Position numbers and translations under genes: made by a program. Below are positions 43,801 through 52,393 of a stretch of 64,000 nucleotides of DNA, one piece after another. The DNA is from an uncultured Oscillospiraceae bacterium (lineage in GTDB: Bacteria > Bacillota > Clostridia > Oscillospirales > Acutalibacteraceae), in the NCBI GenBank assembly GCA_900555015.1, contig USJL01000008.1, positions 1-64,000 on the forward strand, in the 5' to 3' direction. The notes below the pieces were generated by a model, which saw only the letters and a program-made list of their open reading frames with translations, was not told the origin of the DNA and did not search any database. Within the stretch, counting starts at the first letter, position 1; each line of letters starts with the position of its first letter.

Positions 43801-46206
43801 ATGGATAATTTTGAATATATTAATGAATTAATTGAAATACCTGTAATTCCGTTAAGAGGAATCGTAATTTTTCCTAATATGGTTCTTCATTTTGATGTCG
43901 GAAGAAAGAAAAGTGTTGCTGCTTTAAAGTCAGCAATGAAAAATAATCAAAAAGTTTTACTTGTTACACAAAGAAATCCTTTAACAGATGACCCTAATAT
44001 TGATGATTTATATGAAATGGGTGTTATTTGTTCTATTAAACAAATGATAAAAATTCCGAATTCCGAAAATTTGAGAGTTATTGTTGAAGGTGAAGATCGT
44101 GCTTCTCTTGTTGCGTTTAATCAATTTAAACCGTATATAAGTGCTTCGGTAAATATTATTGATTACAGACCTCTTGCCCAAAGCAAAGAAGAACCCGCTT
44201 ACGCCCGTGCAATTAAAAAAGAATTTGAAAAGTATTCTTCATATATTACAAAAATCAGCAATGACGTTAAAGTAAAAGTTATTTCAATTACAGATAGCGG
44301 TGAATTGTGCGATTATATATGCTCAAATTCATTTCTTGAATATGATGATAAGCAAAAAGTTTTAGAGGCTGTTCCGTATATTGACAGACTTTCAAAATTG
44401 CTTGTTTTATTAAAAAAAGAAAATTCAACTTTGGAAATCGAAACCGAAATTCACGACAGAGTTCAGGAAAATGTTGATAAAAATCAAAAAGAATATTATC
44501 TGCGTGAAGAAATGAAAGTTATTGCAGATGTTCTTGGCGAAACAGATAATCCGATTGAGGAAGCAGATGAATACAGAAAAAGAATTGACGCTCTTGATTG
44601 CAACGATGAAGTAAAAATCAAACTTTATAAAGAATGCAATAAATTAATGAAAATGCCGTCAGGTTCTCATGAAGGCACAGTTGTGCGCACATATCTTGAT
44701 AAGTGCCTTGAAATACCTTTCGGTAAATATACTAAAAATTCTATTAATTTGGAAAAAAGCAGAAAAATTCTTGATAAAGAACATTATTCGTTAGATAAAG
44801 TTAAGGAAAGAATAATTGAATCTTTGGCTGTTTATAAAAGAAATCCAAATTATAACGGTCAAATAATTTGTTTATACGGTCCTCCTGGGGTGGGAAAAAC
44901 ATCTATTGTAAAAAGTCTTGCCAAAAGTATGAACAGGAAATATGTTCGTGTTGCGCTTGGCGGTGTTCACGACGAAGCGGAAATCAGGGGGCATAGAAAA
45001 ACATATATCGGTGCAATGCCCGGCAGAATAATTGAAGCTATTATAAAAAGCGGTGTAATGAATCCGATTATCTTACTTGATGAAATTGATAAAGTCGGAA
45101 ACGATTATAAAGGCGACCCATCATCAGCTTTGTTAGAGGCGTTAGACCCAGAACAAAATTTCAGTTTTAATGACCATTACATTGATTTTCCTGTAGATTT
45201 AAGTAAAGTATTATTTATAACAACTGCAAATGATGTTTCAACTATAAGTCCGCCTTTGTATGACAGAATGGATGTTATCGAGTTGAATTCATACACTGCG
45301 GAAGAAAAGTTCTACATAGCAAAAAAACACTTGCTGAAAAAAGAACTTGCAAAGCATAATTTAACATCAAAAGAATTTAAAATTTCCGATGAGGCAATTA
45401 ATGAAATAATTGAATGTTACACAAGCGAAGCCGGTGTGAGAAAACTTGAAAAAACTATTGCCGAACTTTGCAGAAAAGCATCTGTTTACCTTGAAAGTAA
45501 TGATGCACCATTTAAAGTAACAGTTAAAACCATTCAGGACTTACTTGGTCCAAAGAAATTTACAAAAGAAACTGTTACAAAAAAGAATAAAGTAGGAACT
45601 GTTAACGGCCTTGCATGGACAAAAGTCGGCGGAACACTTCTTCCTATTGAAATAAGTGCGTTGGAAGGAACCGGTAAAATTGAATTAACCGGTAATTTGG
45701 GCAACGTTATGAAAGAAAGCGCAAAAATCGCTGTTTCTTATGTACGTTCGGTTGCAAATAATTACAATATTGATTCTGATTTTTATAAAAATAAAGATAT
45801 ACACATTCATGCTCCTGAAGGTGCAATTCCTAAAGACGGTCCTTCAGCCGGATTGGCAATAACAACTGCTTTAATTTCCGAATTAAGCGGAATCCCTATC
45901 AAACACAATGTTGCAATGACAGGCGAAATCAGTTTAAAAGGGAATGCACTTGCAATCGGCGGTTTAAAAGAAAAAAGCATGGCTGCTTATAAAGCAGGCT
46001 GTACAACTGTTATTATTCCAAAAGATAATGTTAAAGACTTGCAGGAAATTTCTAAAGAAGTAAAAGATAACATTGAATTTATTCCTGTCGAAAGTTTTGA
46101 AGACGTTATTCCTGTTGCCCTTGAATACATACCAAAACCCGTTAAAAGTCAAAAACATATAATAACCGATAAAAACAGTGAAAGCAGCGCAACGGTTACA
46201 CAGTGA
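43801..46206 (+). CDS. lon: ATP-dependent Lon protease
   Basis: An 801-residue AAA+ serine protease. The N-terminal LonN domain starts IPVIPLRGIVIFPNMV; Walker A is GPPGVGKTS, and the proteolytic Ser-Lys pair is in PKDGPSAGLAI and GLKEKSMAAYKAG. The ATG at 43801 follows AGGTGA; the ORF extends eight codons further without a site. The C-terminal 25 residues are Ser/Lys-rich. ysxC follows seven bases later, as in Bacillus. Confidence 0.96.
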   Translation: MDNFEYINELIEIPVIPLRGIVIFPNMVLHFDVGRKKSVAALKSAMKNNQKVLLVTQRNPLTDDPNIDDLYEMGVICSIKQMIKIPNSENLRVIVEGEDRASLVAFNQFKPYISASVNIIDYRPLAQSKEEPAYARAIKKEFEKYSSYITKISNDVKVKVISITDSGELCDYICSNSFLEYDDKQKVLEAVPYIDRLSKLLVLLKKENSTLEIETEIHDRVQENVDKNQKEYYLREEMKVIADVLGETDNPIEEADEYRKRIDALDCNDEVKIKLYKECNKLMKMPSGSHEGTVVRTYLDKCLEIPFGKYTKNSINLEKSRKILDKEHYSLDKVKERIIESLAVYKRNPNYNGQIICLYGPPGVGKTSIVKSLAKSMNRKYVRVALGGVHDEAEIRGHRKTYIGAMPGRIIEAIIKSGVMNPIILLDEIDKVGNDYKGDPSSALLEALDPEQNFSFNDHYIDFPVDLSKVLFITTANDVSTISPPLYDRMDVIELNSYTAEEKFYIAKKHLLKKELAKHNLTSKEFKISDEAINEIIECYTSEAGVRKLEKTIAELCRKASVYLESNDAPFKVTVKTIQDLLGPKKFTKETVTKKNKVGTVNGLAWTKVGGTLLPIEISALEGTGKIELTGNLGNVMKESAKIAVSYVRSVANNYNIDSDFYKNKDIHIHAPEGAIPKDGPSAGLAITTALISELSGIPIKHNVAMTGEISLKGNALAIGGLKEKSMAAYKAGCTTVIIPKDNVKDLQEISKEVKDNIEFIPVESFEDVIPVALEYIPKPVKSQKHIITDKNSESSATVTQ

Positions 46207-46213
46207 GGTTTAT

Positions 46214-46798
46214 ATGAATTTTAATAAAGCAGAATTTGATTCGGCATATGGTGTTTCAAAACAGTTACCGGAATCAAATCAACCTGAAATTGCTTTTGCA
46301 GGCAGATCGAATGTAGGTAAAAGTTCGTTGCTGAATAAATTATTTAACAGAAAAAATTTAGCAAGAGTTAGTTCTGTTCCGGGAAAAACCGTTACAATTA
46401 ACTTTTACAATGTTGATTCAAACAGATTTGTCGATTTACCCGGTTACGGATATGCCAAAATATCAAAACAAGAACGAGACAGATTCGGCGAACTTATGGA
46501 AGGATATTTTCAAAGCGGCAGGCAAATTAAACTGGTTGTTCAGCTGATAGATATGAGACATCCTCCCACTAAAGATGATTTTAATATGATTTCTTTTTTA
46601 CAGCAAATGAACATTCCGTTTATTGTTGTTTTAACTAAAGCAGATAAATTAAAAAAGAAAGAATATGAAAATCGCAATAAGTTAATTTTTGAGGAACTTA
46701 ATAATCCTAATTACCCTGTTATCCCTTTTTCTGCAATAACAGGGCAGGGCGTTGATGAAATTAAGAATATATTAGAAAATGTTTTCACAGGAGAATAA
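46214..46798 (+). CDS. ysxC: Ribosome biogenesis GTPase YsxC/EngB
   Basis: A 194-residue GTPase for 50S assembly. G1 is AGRSNVGKSSLLN, G2/G3 lie in VSSVPGKTVTINFY and VDLPGYGYAK, G4 is VLTKADK. The ATG at 46214 follows GTGAGG; the longer frame reads back into lon. It lies directly behind lon and just ahead of the decarboxylase gene. Confidence 0.95.
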   Translation: MNFNKAEFDSAYGVSKQLPESNQPEIAFAGRSNVGKSSLLNKLFNRKNLARVSSVPGKTVTINFYNVDSNRFVDLPGYGYAKISKQERDRFGELMEGYFQSGRQIKLVVQLIDMRHPPTKDDFNMISFLQQMNIPFIVVLTKADKLKKKEYENRNKLIFEELNNPNYPVIPFSAITGQGVDEIKNILENVFTGE

Positions 46799-46802
46799 AA
46801 TA

Positions 46803-48077
46803 ATGAATAAAACACCTTTTTTAAGCAAAGAAAAAGCACAAGAAATTATTAAAGAATTTCCAACTCCTTTTCATATTTATGATGAAAAAGGAATTAGAGA
46901 AAATGCGCAAAAATTAAAAGATGCATTTGCATGGAATAAAGGTTTTAAGGAATATTTTGCCGTTAAAGCTACACCAAATCCGTTTTTAATTAATATTCTT
47001 CGTGAATACGGCTGCGGATGCGACTGCTCATCAAAAACAGAACTTATGCTTTCAAAAGCAATAGGTGCGGTAGGTGATGATATTATGTTTTCATCTAACG
47101 ATACTCCTATTGAAGAATTTAAATACTGCAATGATTTAGGAGGAATTATTAACCTTGATGATATTACTCATATCGAGGCAGTAGAAAAAGCTTGCGGCAA
47201 ATTACCTAAAAAAATGAGCTGCCGTTATAATCCCGGCGGTGTAATTACTATGAGCAACGGAATTATGGACAATCCCGGCGACGCAAAATACGGTATGACC
47301 ACAGAGCAAATTTTTGAAGCATTCAAAATTATGAAAGAAAAAGGTGTTGAAGAATTCGGAATTCACTCTTTCCTTTGTTCAAATACTGTTACAAATGAAT
47401 ATTATCCAATGCTCGCAAAGATTCTTTTTGAACTTGCAGTAGAGCTTAAAAACAAACTTGATGTAAATATTAAATTCATTAACTTGTCCGGTGGCGTAGG
47501 TATTCCTTACACACCCGACCAAGAACCTAATGACATAACAGTTATCGGCGAACTTGTACATAAGGTTTATGATGAAGTTCTTGTACCTGCCGGAATGGAT
47601 GATATTGCCATTTACACTGAAATGGGCAGATTTATGATGGGACCGTACGGTGCACTTGTAACAACTGCAATTAACGAAAAACACACACATAAAGAATATA
47701 TAGGGGTAGACGCTTGTGCCGTTAACCTTATGCGTCCTGCAATTTACGGTGCATATCATCATATTACTGTTTTAGGTAAAGAAAATATGGCTTGCGACCA
47801 TAAATATGACGTAACAGGCTCTCTTTGCGAAAATTGTGATAAATTTGCTGTTGACAGAATGCTTCCTGAAATTGAAAAAGGCGATATAATTTATATCCAT
47901 GATACAGGTGCCCACGGATTTTCAATGGGTTATAACTATAACGGTAAACTTAAATCAGCAGAAATCCTTCTTTGCGAAGACGGAAGCGCAAAATTAATCA
48001 GAAGAGCAGAAACACCTAAAGATTATTTTGCAACATTTGATTGCTTTGACTTCTACAATAAGGTTCTGGAAGATTAA
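46803..48077 (+). CDS. PLP-dependent decarboxylase, diaminopimelate decarboxylase type
   Basis: A 424-residue alanine-racemase-fold decarboxylase. The PLP lysine is K55 in YFAVKATPNP; FGIHSFLCSN, INLSGGVGIPY and IYTEMGRFMMGPYG bind cofactor; SLCENCDKFAVDR holds the cysteine from the neighbouring subunit. It most likely makes L-lysine from meso-diaminopimelate (LysA), although this subgroup differs from classic LysA and a carboxynorspermidine or other amino-acid decarboxylase is possible. AGGAGA precedes the ATG. It is co-directional with ysxC and ends at a strong terminator. Confidence 0.82.
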   Translation: MNKTPFLSKEKAQEIIKEFPTPFHIYDEKGIRENAQKLKDAFAWNKGFKEYFAVKATPNPFLINILREYGCGCDCSSKTELMLSKAIGAVGDDIMFSSNDTPIEEFKYCNDLGGIINLDDITHIEAVEKACGKLPKKMSCRYNPGGVITMSNGIMDNPGDAKYGMTTEQIFEAFKIMKEKGVEEFGIHSFLCSNTVTNEYYPMLAKILFELAVELKNKLDVNIKFINLSGGVGIPYTPDQEPNDITVIGELVHKVYDEVLVPAGMDDIAIYTEMGRFMMGPYGALVTTAINEKHTHKEYIGVDACAVNLMRPAIYGAYHHITVLGKENMACDHKYDVTGSLCENCDKFAVDRMLPEIEKGDIIYIHDTGAHGFSMGYNYNGKLKSAEILLCEDGSAKLIRRAETPKDYFATFDCFDFYNKVLED

Positions 48078-48082
48078 TAATT

Positions 48083-48110
48083 AAATCCCCGAAAAATTCG
48101 GGGATTTTCT
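48083..48110 (+). terminator. Terminator after the decarboxylase gene
   Basis: AAATCCCCGAA-AAA-TTCGGGGATTT is followed by a T-rich stretch. Confidence 0.88.
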
Positions 48111-48111
48111 C

Positions 48112-48140
48112 TTTACTTTCAAACTTTAATGTGTTAAAAT
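48112..48140 (+). promoter_or_regulatory. Possible promoter for the yerC-like gene
   Basis: TTTACT, 17 bp, then TAAAAT lie 30 bp before the ATG. The -35 box is moderate and touches the preceding terminator. Confidence 0.45.
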
Positions 48141-48169
48141 ATTATTAAATTAAGGTTGGGGGTAAAGTT

Positions 48170-48478
48170 ATGCCTTTAAAAAGAGACGATAAAAATCTTG
48201 AGTTTTTATTTAAAGCTGTATTAGAACTTGAAGATATTGAAGAATGTTACGACTTTTTTGAAGATTTATGCACTGTTCAAGAGCTTAAATCGTTAAGTCA
48301 GCGACTTGTTGTTGCAAAAATGCTTTCGGAAAAATGCGTTTACACCGACATTGTTAACGAAACAGGTGCTTCAACTGCAACAATCAGCAGAGTTAACAGA
48401 AGTTTGCAATACGGCTGTGACGGATATGATAAAATCTTTAAAAGATTAAAAGAAAACGATGAAGATGAAGTCTTATAA
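48170..48478 (+). CDS. YerC/YecD family TrpR-related protein
   Basis: A 102-residue helix-turn-helix protein. TVQELKSLSQRLVVAKML and TDIVNETGASTATISRVNR are the TrpR-like DNA-binding signature, with the recognition helix at about residues 66-80. Its target in Firmicutes is not established, and there are no trp genes nearby. The ATG follows GGGGGTAAAG. The methyltransferase gene begins 20 bases before its stop. Confidence 0.9.
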   Translation: MPLKRDDKNLEFLFKAVLELEDIEECYDFFEDLCTVQELKSLSQRLVVAKMLSEKCVYTDIVNETGASTATISRVNRSLQYGCDGYDKIFKRLKENDEDEVL

Positions 48479-49205
48479 TTTTTTTGCAAAAGTTTATGAT
48501 GATTTAACTGATAATGTTAATTATAAAGTCAGAAGTGATTACATTTCTGACTTTTTTAATAAATATAATGTTCATTCGGGTGACACAATACTTGATTTAG
48601 CCTGCGGCACAGGCAGTATATCCGCTGAATTAATTAATCTCGGATATAAAGTAATAGGAATGGATTTAAGCAGTGAAATGCTTTCAGTAGCCGCTTCTAA
48701 ATTAAACGGTTCCGCTGTACTTTTAAACGGTAATATGAAAAATTTTAAATTACCGCAAAAAGTAAAGGGCGTTGTGTGCTCGCTTGATTCTTTAAATCAT
48801 TTAGCTGATATTCAAGAAGTAAAACAATGCTTTAATTCCGTTTATAATTGTCTTGATAATAACGGTATATTCATATTTGATGTTAATACAATATTTAAAC
48901 ATAATAATGTATTGGCAAATAATACTTTTGTTTTTGATGAAGAAAATTATTTTTTATCGTGGGATAATGAATTAGCAGAAAATAATAAAGTAAGAATTTT
49001 AATAGATATTTTTTATTATAACGGAACAAATTATGACAGATACAGTGAGGAGTTTATTGAAACAGCTTTTTCAACTGATGAGTTAAAAAGCGTTTTAACG
49101 CCTTATTTTAATGTTTTAGGGATTTATGATGAATTAACCGATAAACCGCCTAAAAACGACAGTCAGAGACTTTATTTTATATGTGAAAGGAAAAATAATG
49201 GGTAA
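48459..49205 (+). CDS. Class I SAM-dependent methyltransferase
   Basis: A 248-residue methyltransferase with the SAM-binding motif ILDLACGTGSIS at about residue 44, an acidic residue after the second strand (VIGMDLS) and VVCSLDSLNHL as motif IV region. The substrate cannot be read from the sequence. The ATG at 48459 or the one two codons on is used; there is no strong ribosome binding site, consistent with coupling to the overlapping regulator gene. hslO starts eight bases before its stop. Confidence 0.82.
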   Translation: MKMKSYNFFAKVYDDLTDNVNYKVRSDYISDFFNKYNVHSGDTILDLACGTGSISAELINLGYKVIGMDLSSEMLSVAASKLNGSAVLLNGNMKNFKLPQKVKGVVCSLDSLNHLADIQEVKQCFNSVYNCLDNNGIFIFDVNTIFKHNNVLANNTFVFDEENYFLSWDNELAENNKVRILIDIFYYNGTNYDRYSEEFIETAFSTDELKSVLTPYFNVLGIYDELTDKPPKNDSQRLYFICERKNNG

Positions 49206-50073
49206 AATTGTAAGATATATAACTGAAGACGGCAGTGCTTTTGTTGTAGCTGCAGATACAACAGATATGATTTCCAAAATGGAACAAATTCACAAAACAT
49301 CGGCAGTTGTCAGCGCCGCACTTGGACGTCTTATAACCGCAGCATCAATGATGGGGGATTTGCTCAAAGGAAAAGATGATTCTATTACCTTAAAACTTAA
49401 CGGAAACGGCCCTGCAGGCTCTTTAATCGCAGTTTCTGACAGTGATGGCAACGCAAGAGGCTATGTTCAAAACAATGTTGTTGAAATTCCTTTAAATGAT
49501 AAAGGTAAATTAGATGTTAAAGGAGCAGTAGGAACTGACGGTTATCTCTATGTAATTAAAGATATAGGACTAAAAGAACCGTTTATGGGTGCAACGCAAA
49601 TTGTAAGCGGCGAAATTGCAGAAGATATTACAAATTATTATGCAGTTTCCGAACAAACACCGTCTGTTTGCGCTTTAGGTGTTTTGGTTAATCCTGATTT
49701 AACTATTAACTGTTCCGGTGGCTTTATAATTCAACTTCTTCCCGGTTGTCCGGAAGAAACGATATCAGCAATAGAAAAATCTGTTTCTGAAATTCCTTCT
49801 GTTACGGAAATGCTTAAAGAAGGCATGAGTGCAGATGATATTGCAAAAAAAGCCATGAACGGTATAAAAATTGATAAATTGGATGAATCGCACATAGAAT
49901 ATAAGTGTAATTGCTCAAAAGAAAAAGTTGAACAGGCTTTAATATCTACCGGAATCGATTCTTTAAAAGAAATGGCAGACAGTGATGAGGCTACAACAGT
50001 TGAATGTCATTTTTGCGACAAGGTTTATTCCTTTACTCCTGATGACATAAAAAAATTAATTGAAAGATTATAA
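49198..50073 (+). CDS. hslO: Redox-regulated chaperone Hsp33
   Basis: A 291-residue chaperone switched on by oxidation. The N-terminal domain has LGRLITAASMMGDLLKG and LNGNGPAGSL; the C-terminal zinc switch has the CNC and CHFC cysteine pairs. The ATG at 49198 follows AAAGGA. It is the last gene before the tRNA cluster. Confidence 0.94.
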   Translation: MGKIVRYITEDGSAFVVAADTTDMISKMEQIHKTSAVVSAALGRLITAASMMGDLLKGKDDSITLKLNGNGPAGSLIAVSDSDGNARGYVQNNVVEIPLNDKGKLDVKGAVGTDGYLYVIKDIGLKEPFMGATQIVSGEIAEDITNYYAVSEQTPSVCALGVLVNPDLTINCSGGFIIQLLPGCPEETISAIEKSVSEIPSVTEMLKEGMSADDIAKKAMNGIKIDKLDESHIEYKCNCSKEKVEQALISTGIDSLKEMADSDEATTVECHFCDKVYSFTPDDIKKLIERL

Positions 50074-50092
50074 AAAAAGTTAAAAAAAGGTA

Positions 50093-50121
50093 TTGACTTT
50101 TATATTGTTTTATAGTATTAT
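50093..50121 (+). promoter_or_regulatory. Promoter of the five-tRNA cluster
   Basis: TTGACT, a 17-bp spacer and TATTAT lie 25 bp before the first tRNA; an overlapping TATAAT sits three bases further on. Confidence 0.75.
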
Positions 50122-50146
50122 AATCACCGTTGCGGATGCAACGTTT

Positions 50147-50222
50147 GGGAGCATAGCTCAGCTGGGAGAGCATCTGCCTTACAAGCAGAGGGTCACAGGT
50201 TCGAGCCCTGTTGTTCCCACCA
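50147..50222 (+). tRNA. tRNA-Val(UAC)
   Basis: Acceptor GGGAGCA/TGTTCCC, discriminator A and encoded CCA. The anticodon loop CTTACAA gives TAC. Confidence 0.95.
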
Positions 50223-50226
50223 CTTT

Positions 50227-50303
50227 GGCCCGGTAGTTCAGCTGGTTAGAACGCCTGCCTGTCACGCAGGAGGTCGACGGTTCAAGTCCGTTCCGGGTCG
50301 CCA
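50227..50303 (+). tRNA. tRNA-Asp(GUC)
   Basis: Acceptor GGCCCGG/CCGGGTC, discriminator G and encoded CCA. The anticodon loop CTGTCAC gives GTC. Confidence 0.95.
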
Positions 50304-50309
50304 TTATGT

Positions 50310-50385
50310 GCTTCTGTAGCTCAGTCGGTAGAGCAGGGGACTGAAAATCCCCGTGTCGATGGTTCGATTCCGTCCGGAAGCACCA
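50310..50385 (+). tRNA. tRNA-Phe(GAA)
   Basis: Acceptor GCTTCTG/CGGAAGC, discriminator A and encoded CCA. The anticodon loop CTGAAAA gives GAA. Confidence 0.95.
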
Positions 50386-50391
50386 TAATTT

Positions 50392-50467
50392 GCGGATTTA
50401 GCTCATCCGGTAGAGCGCCACCTTGCCAAGGTGGAGGTAGCGAGTTCGAGTCTCGTAATCCGCTCCA
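50392..50467 (+). tRNA. tRNA-Gly(GCC)
   Basis: Acceptor GCGGATT/AATCCGC, discriminator T and encoded CCA. The anticodon loop TTGCCAA gives GCC. Confidence 0.95.
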
Positions 50468-50472
50468 AAATC

Positions 50473-50492
50473 GGGCACTATTTATAGTGCCC
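50473..50492 (+). terminator. Hairpin between tRNA-Gly and tRNA-Cys
   Basis: GGGCACTA-TTTA-TAGTGCCC is a perfect 8-bp stem followed by ATTATATT. The tail is too broken for a strong terminator, so it may be a partial terminator or a processing site inside the tRNA transcript. Confidence 0.5.
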
Positions 50493-50503
50493 ATTATATT
50501 CTC

Positions 50504-50578
50504 GGCACCATAGCCAAGTGGTAAGGCAGAGCTCTGCAAAAGCTTTATGCCCCAGTTCAAATCTGGGTGGTGCCTCCA
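50504..50578 (+). tRNA. tRNA-Cys(GCA)
   Basis: Acceptor GGCACCA/TGGTGCC, discriminator T and encoded CCA. The anticodon loop CTGCAAA gives GCA. Confidence 0.95.
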
Positions 50579-50581
50579 ATT

Positions 50582-50615
50582 AAGCAAGTCCACAGTGACT
50601 TGCTTTTATTTTTAT
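50582..50615 (+). terminator. Terminator of the tRNA cluster
   Basis: AAGCAAGTC-CACAGT-GACTTGCTT runs into TTATTTTTATT. Confidence 0.85.
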
Positions 50616-50676
50616 TAAATTTGTTGATTTTTTTACATATTGTTCAAAATATTTCAATATTTTTTTAATTTTTTTA

Positions 50677-50705
50677 TTGAAATTTATTCTTATAGATGTT
50701 ATAAT
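50677..50705 (+). promoter_or_regulatory. Sigma-A promoter for the repeat-containing membrane protein
   Basis: TTGAAA, a 17-bp spacer and TATAAT lie 29 bp before the start codon. Confidence 0.8.
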
Positions 50706-50734
50706 ACCTTCAGTTATATAAGGAGGGTACTGCC

Positions 50735-51580
50735 TTGAGTAAAGAAACTAAATTAGAAAAAAAAGAAGCTAAGGCTGCAAAAAAAGCAGCAAAGGCTGAA
50801 AAAGCAGCACAAAAGATGGCAGCTAAAGCTGAAAAACAACACGCAAAAGCATACGAAAAATTTGTTAAAGAAACAACAAAGAAAAATGCTAAAGGTGAGA
50901 AAAAAGCTGCATCAAAGGGAATTGCATTTACTGCAGCAGCAATCCCTTCTATTGATGAATTTCAATCTAAATCTGAAATCAAAGCTATAAAAGCCGCAGA
51001 CAAGGCTTATGCAAGCACAGTTAAAAAGATTGAAAAGAAAAATGTAAAACTTGAAAAGAAATGCGCTAAAAAGGGTAAACCGTTTGTTCCTGTTGAAATT
51101 CCTGCAAGGGAAGAATTCGATGTTCAACAAAGCAAAAAGAATCAAGTTGTGAAAACAATTATTCTTATTTTACTTTTATGGCTTGTTATTTATTTAATTG
51201 TAATGTGGTTTATGTATGTTGCTCCAACAAAGCCGGCTGTTGCCGATGAAACAACTGCTGCCGTTTCATACGATTATGAAACATATTCTAATCCTCATGA
51301 AATTACAACCACACCTGATTACAGCATTGCAGATGCAAAATTGTTCTTAAAACAAGTTATTAAAGATAACTGGAAGACAATCGGCTATTCTTCAGATGTA
51401 AGCAACACAACAATTTCTTATTCAAATAAAATTGTTGTTGTAAACAATGCGGATTGTTATGTATTTACTTGCTCGGGTAAAACATATGCAGTTCCGATTA
51501 AGCTTTCTGCATGTTATGTTGAACAAGGTGGAAAATACATTCCGTTAACATTCAACAACACAGACGTAATTTTTGATTAA
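50735..51580 (+). CDS. Lys-rich single-pass membrane protein with internal repeat, unknown
   Basis: A 281-residue protein that I do not recognise. Residues 1-50 are an Ala/Lys/Glu helix, probably coiled coil. Two related units at 38-76 and 90-128 repeat with a 52-residue period (KKN-x-K-x-EKK ... IP-x3-EF). A membrane helix spans about 138-162, and the outer part has a Thr-rich linker and a globular domain from about 192 (AKLFLKQVIKDNWKTIGYS). Orientation is probably N-in. The TTG start follows AAGGAGGG by seven bases. It is transcribed alone. Confidence 0.75.
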   Translation: MSKETKLEKKEAKAAKKAAKAEKAAQKMAAKAEKQHAKAYEKFVKETTKKNAKGEKKAASKGIAFTAAAIPSIDEFQSKSEIKAIKAADKAYASTVKKIEKKNVKLEKKCAKKGKPFVPVEIPAREEFDVQQSKKNQVVKTIILILLLWLVIYLIVMWFMYVAPTKPAVADETTAAVSYDYETYSNPHEITTTPDYSIADAKLFLKQVIKDNWKTIGYSSDVSNTTISYSNKIVVVNNADCYVFTCSGKTYAVPIKLSACYVEQGGKYIPLTFNNTDVIFD

Positions 51581-51593
51581 TTTACATAAAATT

Positions 51594-51620
51594 AAAAGCA
51601 CGGTTATAAACCGTGCTTTT
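51594..51620. terminator. Bidirectional terminator
   Basis: AAAAGCACGGTT-ATA-AACCGTGCTTTT gives T runs on both strands. It separates the Lys-rich protein gene from the convergent HD-domain gene. Confidence 0.88.
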
Positions 51621-52265
51621 TTATTTTCCAAATCCGTTCCATTCATCTATAAATTCATTAACAAAATGCTTCATAAATTCTGTTCGCCTTTTTGCAATTT
51701 GTTTACCTGTTTCAGTATTCATCATACCTTCCAGCAAAAATAATTTTTCATAAAAATGATTAATTGATGTTGATTTACAGTCCAAATATTCATTTTTATT
51801 CATTGTTATATTTGGCGGTATATTAGGGTCATAAATCGTGCGATTGTGGCTTCCTCCATAGGCAAACGTACGAGCAATACCAATTGCACCCAACGCATCA
51901 ATTCGGTCTGCATCCTGAACACATTTACCTTCAATAGTTGAACAACTAACTGTATCTGTGCCTGCAAATGATACCTCGTTTATAATATTGATTATTGCAT
52001 CTATTTCAGTATCATGTACGAGATTTTTGCGTAAAAATTCAACAGTTCGTTCTTTTTTTATTGAGGTTTCAGGCGATATTTTTACATCGTCAACATCATG
52101 AAGTAATGCTGCCAAGGATACTGTTTTCAAGTCAGCGTTTTCTGTTTTTGCAATTTCAACGGCAGTTTTATATACACGCATGGAATGATAGAAATCATGT
52201 CCGCTAAAATCATCTTTAAAAATTTCTTTAGCAAAATTAATTGCTTCTTCAATAATTTTATCCAA
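51621..52265 (-). CDS. HD domain phosphohydrolase
   Basis: A 214-residue predicted phosphohydrolase with an HD metal site: GHDFYHSMRVYKTA (His), AALLHDVDDVK (His-Asp) and DADRIDALGAIGIART (Asp). The layout is close to the YedJ/YpgQ type, some members of which hydrolyse nucleotides; the substrate is unknown. The start is a TTG at 52265 with no clear ribosome binding site, but no better in-frame start exists before the HD motif. It is a single gene. Confidence 0.83.
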   Translation of the reverse strand: MDKIIEEAINFAKEIFKDDFSGHDFYHSMRVYKTAVEIAKTENADLKTVSLAALLHDVDDVKISPETSIKKERTVEFLRKNLVHDTEIDAIINIINEVSFAGTDTVSCSTIEGKCVQDADRIDALGAIGIARTFAYGGSHNRTIYDPNIPPNITMNKNEYLDCKSTSINHFYEKLFLLEGMMNTETGKQIAKRRTEFMKHFVNEFIDEWNGFGK

Positions 52266-52345
52266 AATTTATTGCACGCCCATACGCAAATATTATTTAT
52301 AATAAATTATAATTAAAATATTTAAGCATTTCAATATTATATAAA

Positions 52346-52380
52346 TAAAAAAACGGAGAAGCTGTAAAGCATCTCCGTTA
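52346..52380 (-). terminator. Terminator after the DUF711 gene
   Basis: AACGGAGA and TCTCCGTT pair around one A-A mismatch and an inner GCT/AGC. On the minus strand it is followed by a run of seven Ts. Confidence 0.78.
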
Positions 52381-52393
52381 AATATTTTATTTA

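Noticed and set aside
50321-50593. Minus-strand 90-residue open frame
   Set aside because: It runs antisense through tRNA-Phe, tRNA-Gly and tRNA-Cys; its sequence (HPDLNW, DGIEPST type) is the familiar false protein read from tRNA genes.
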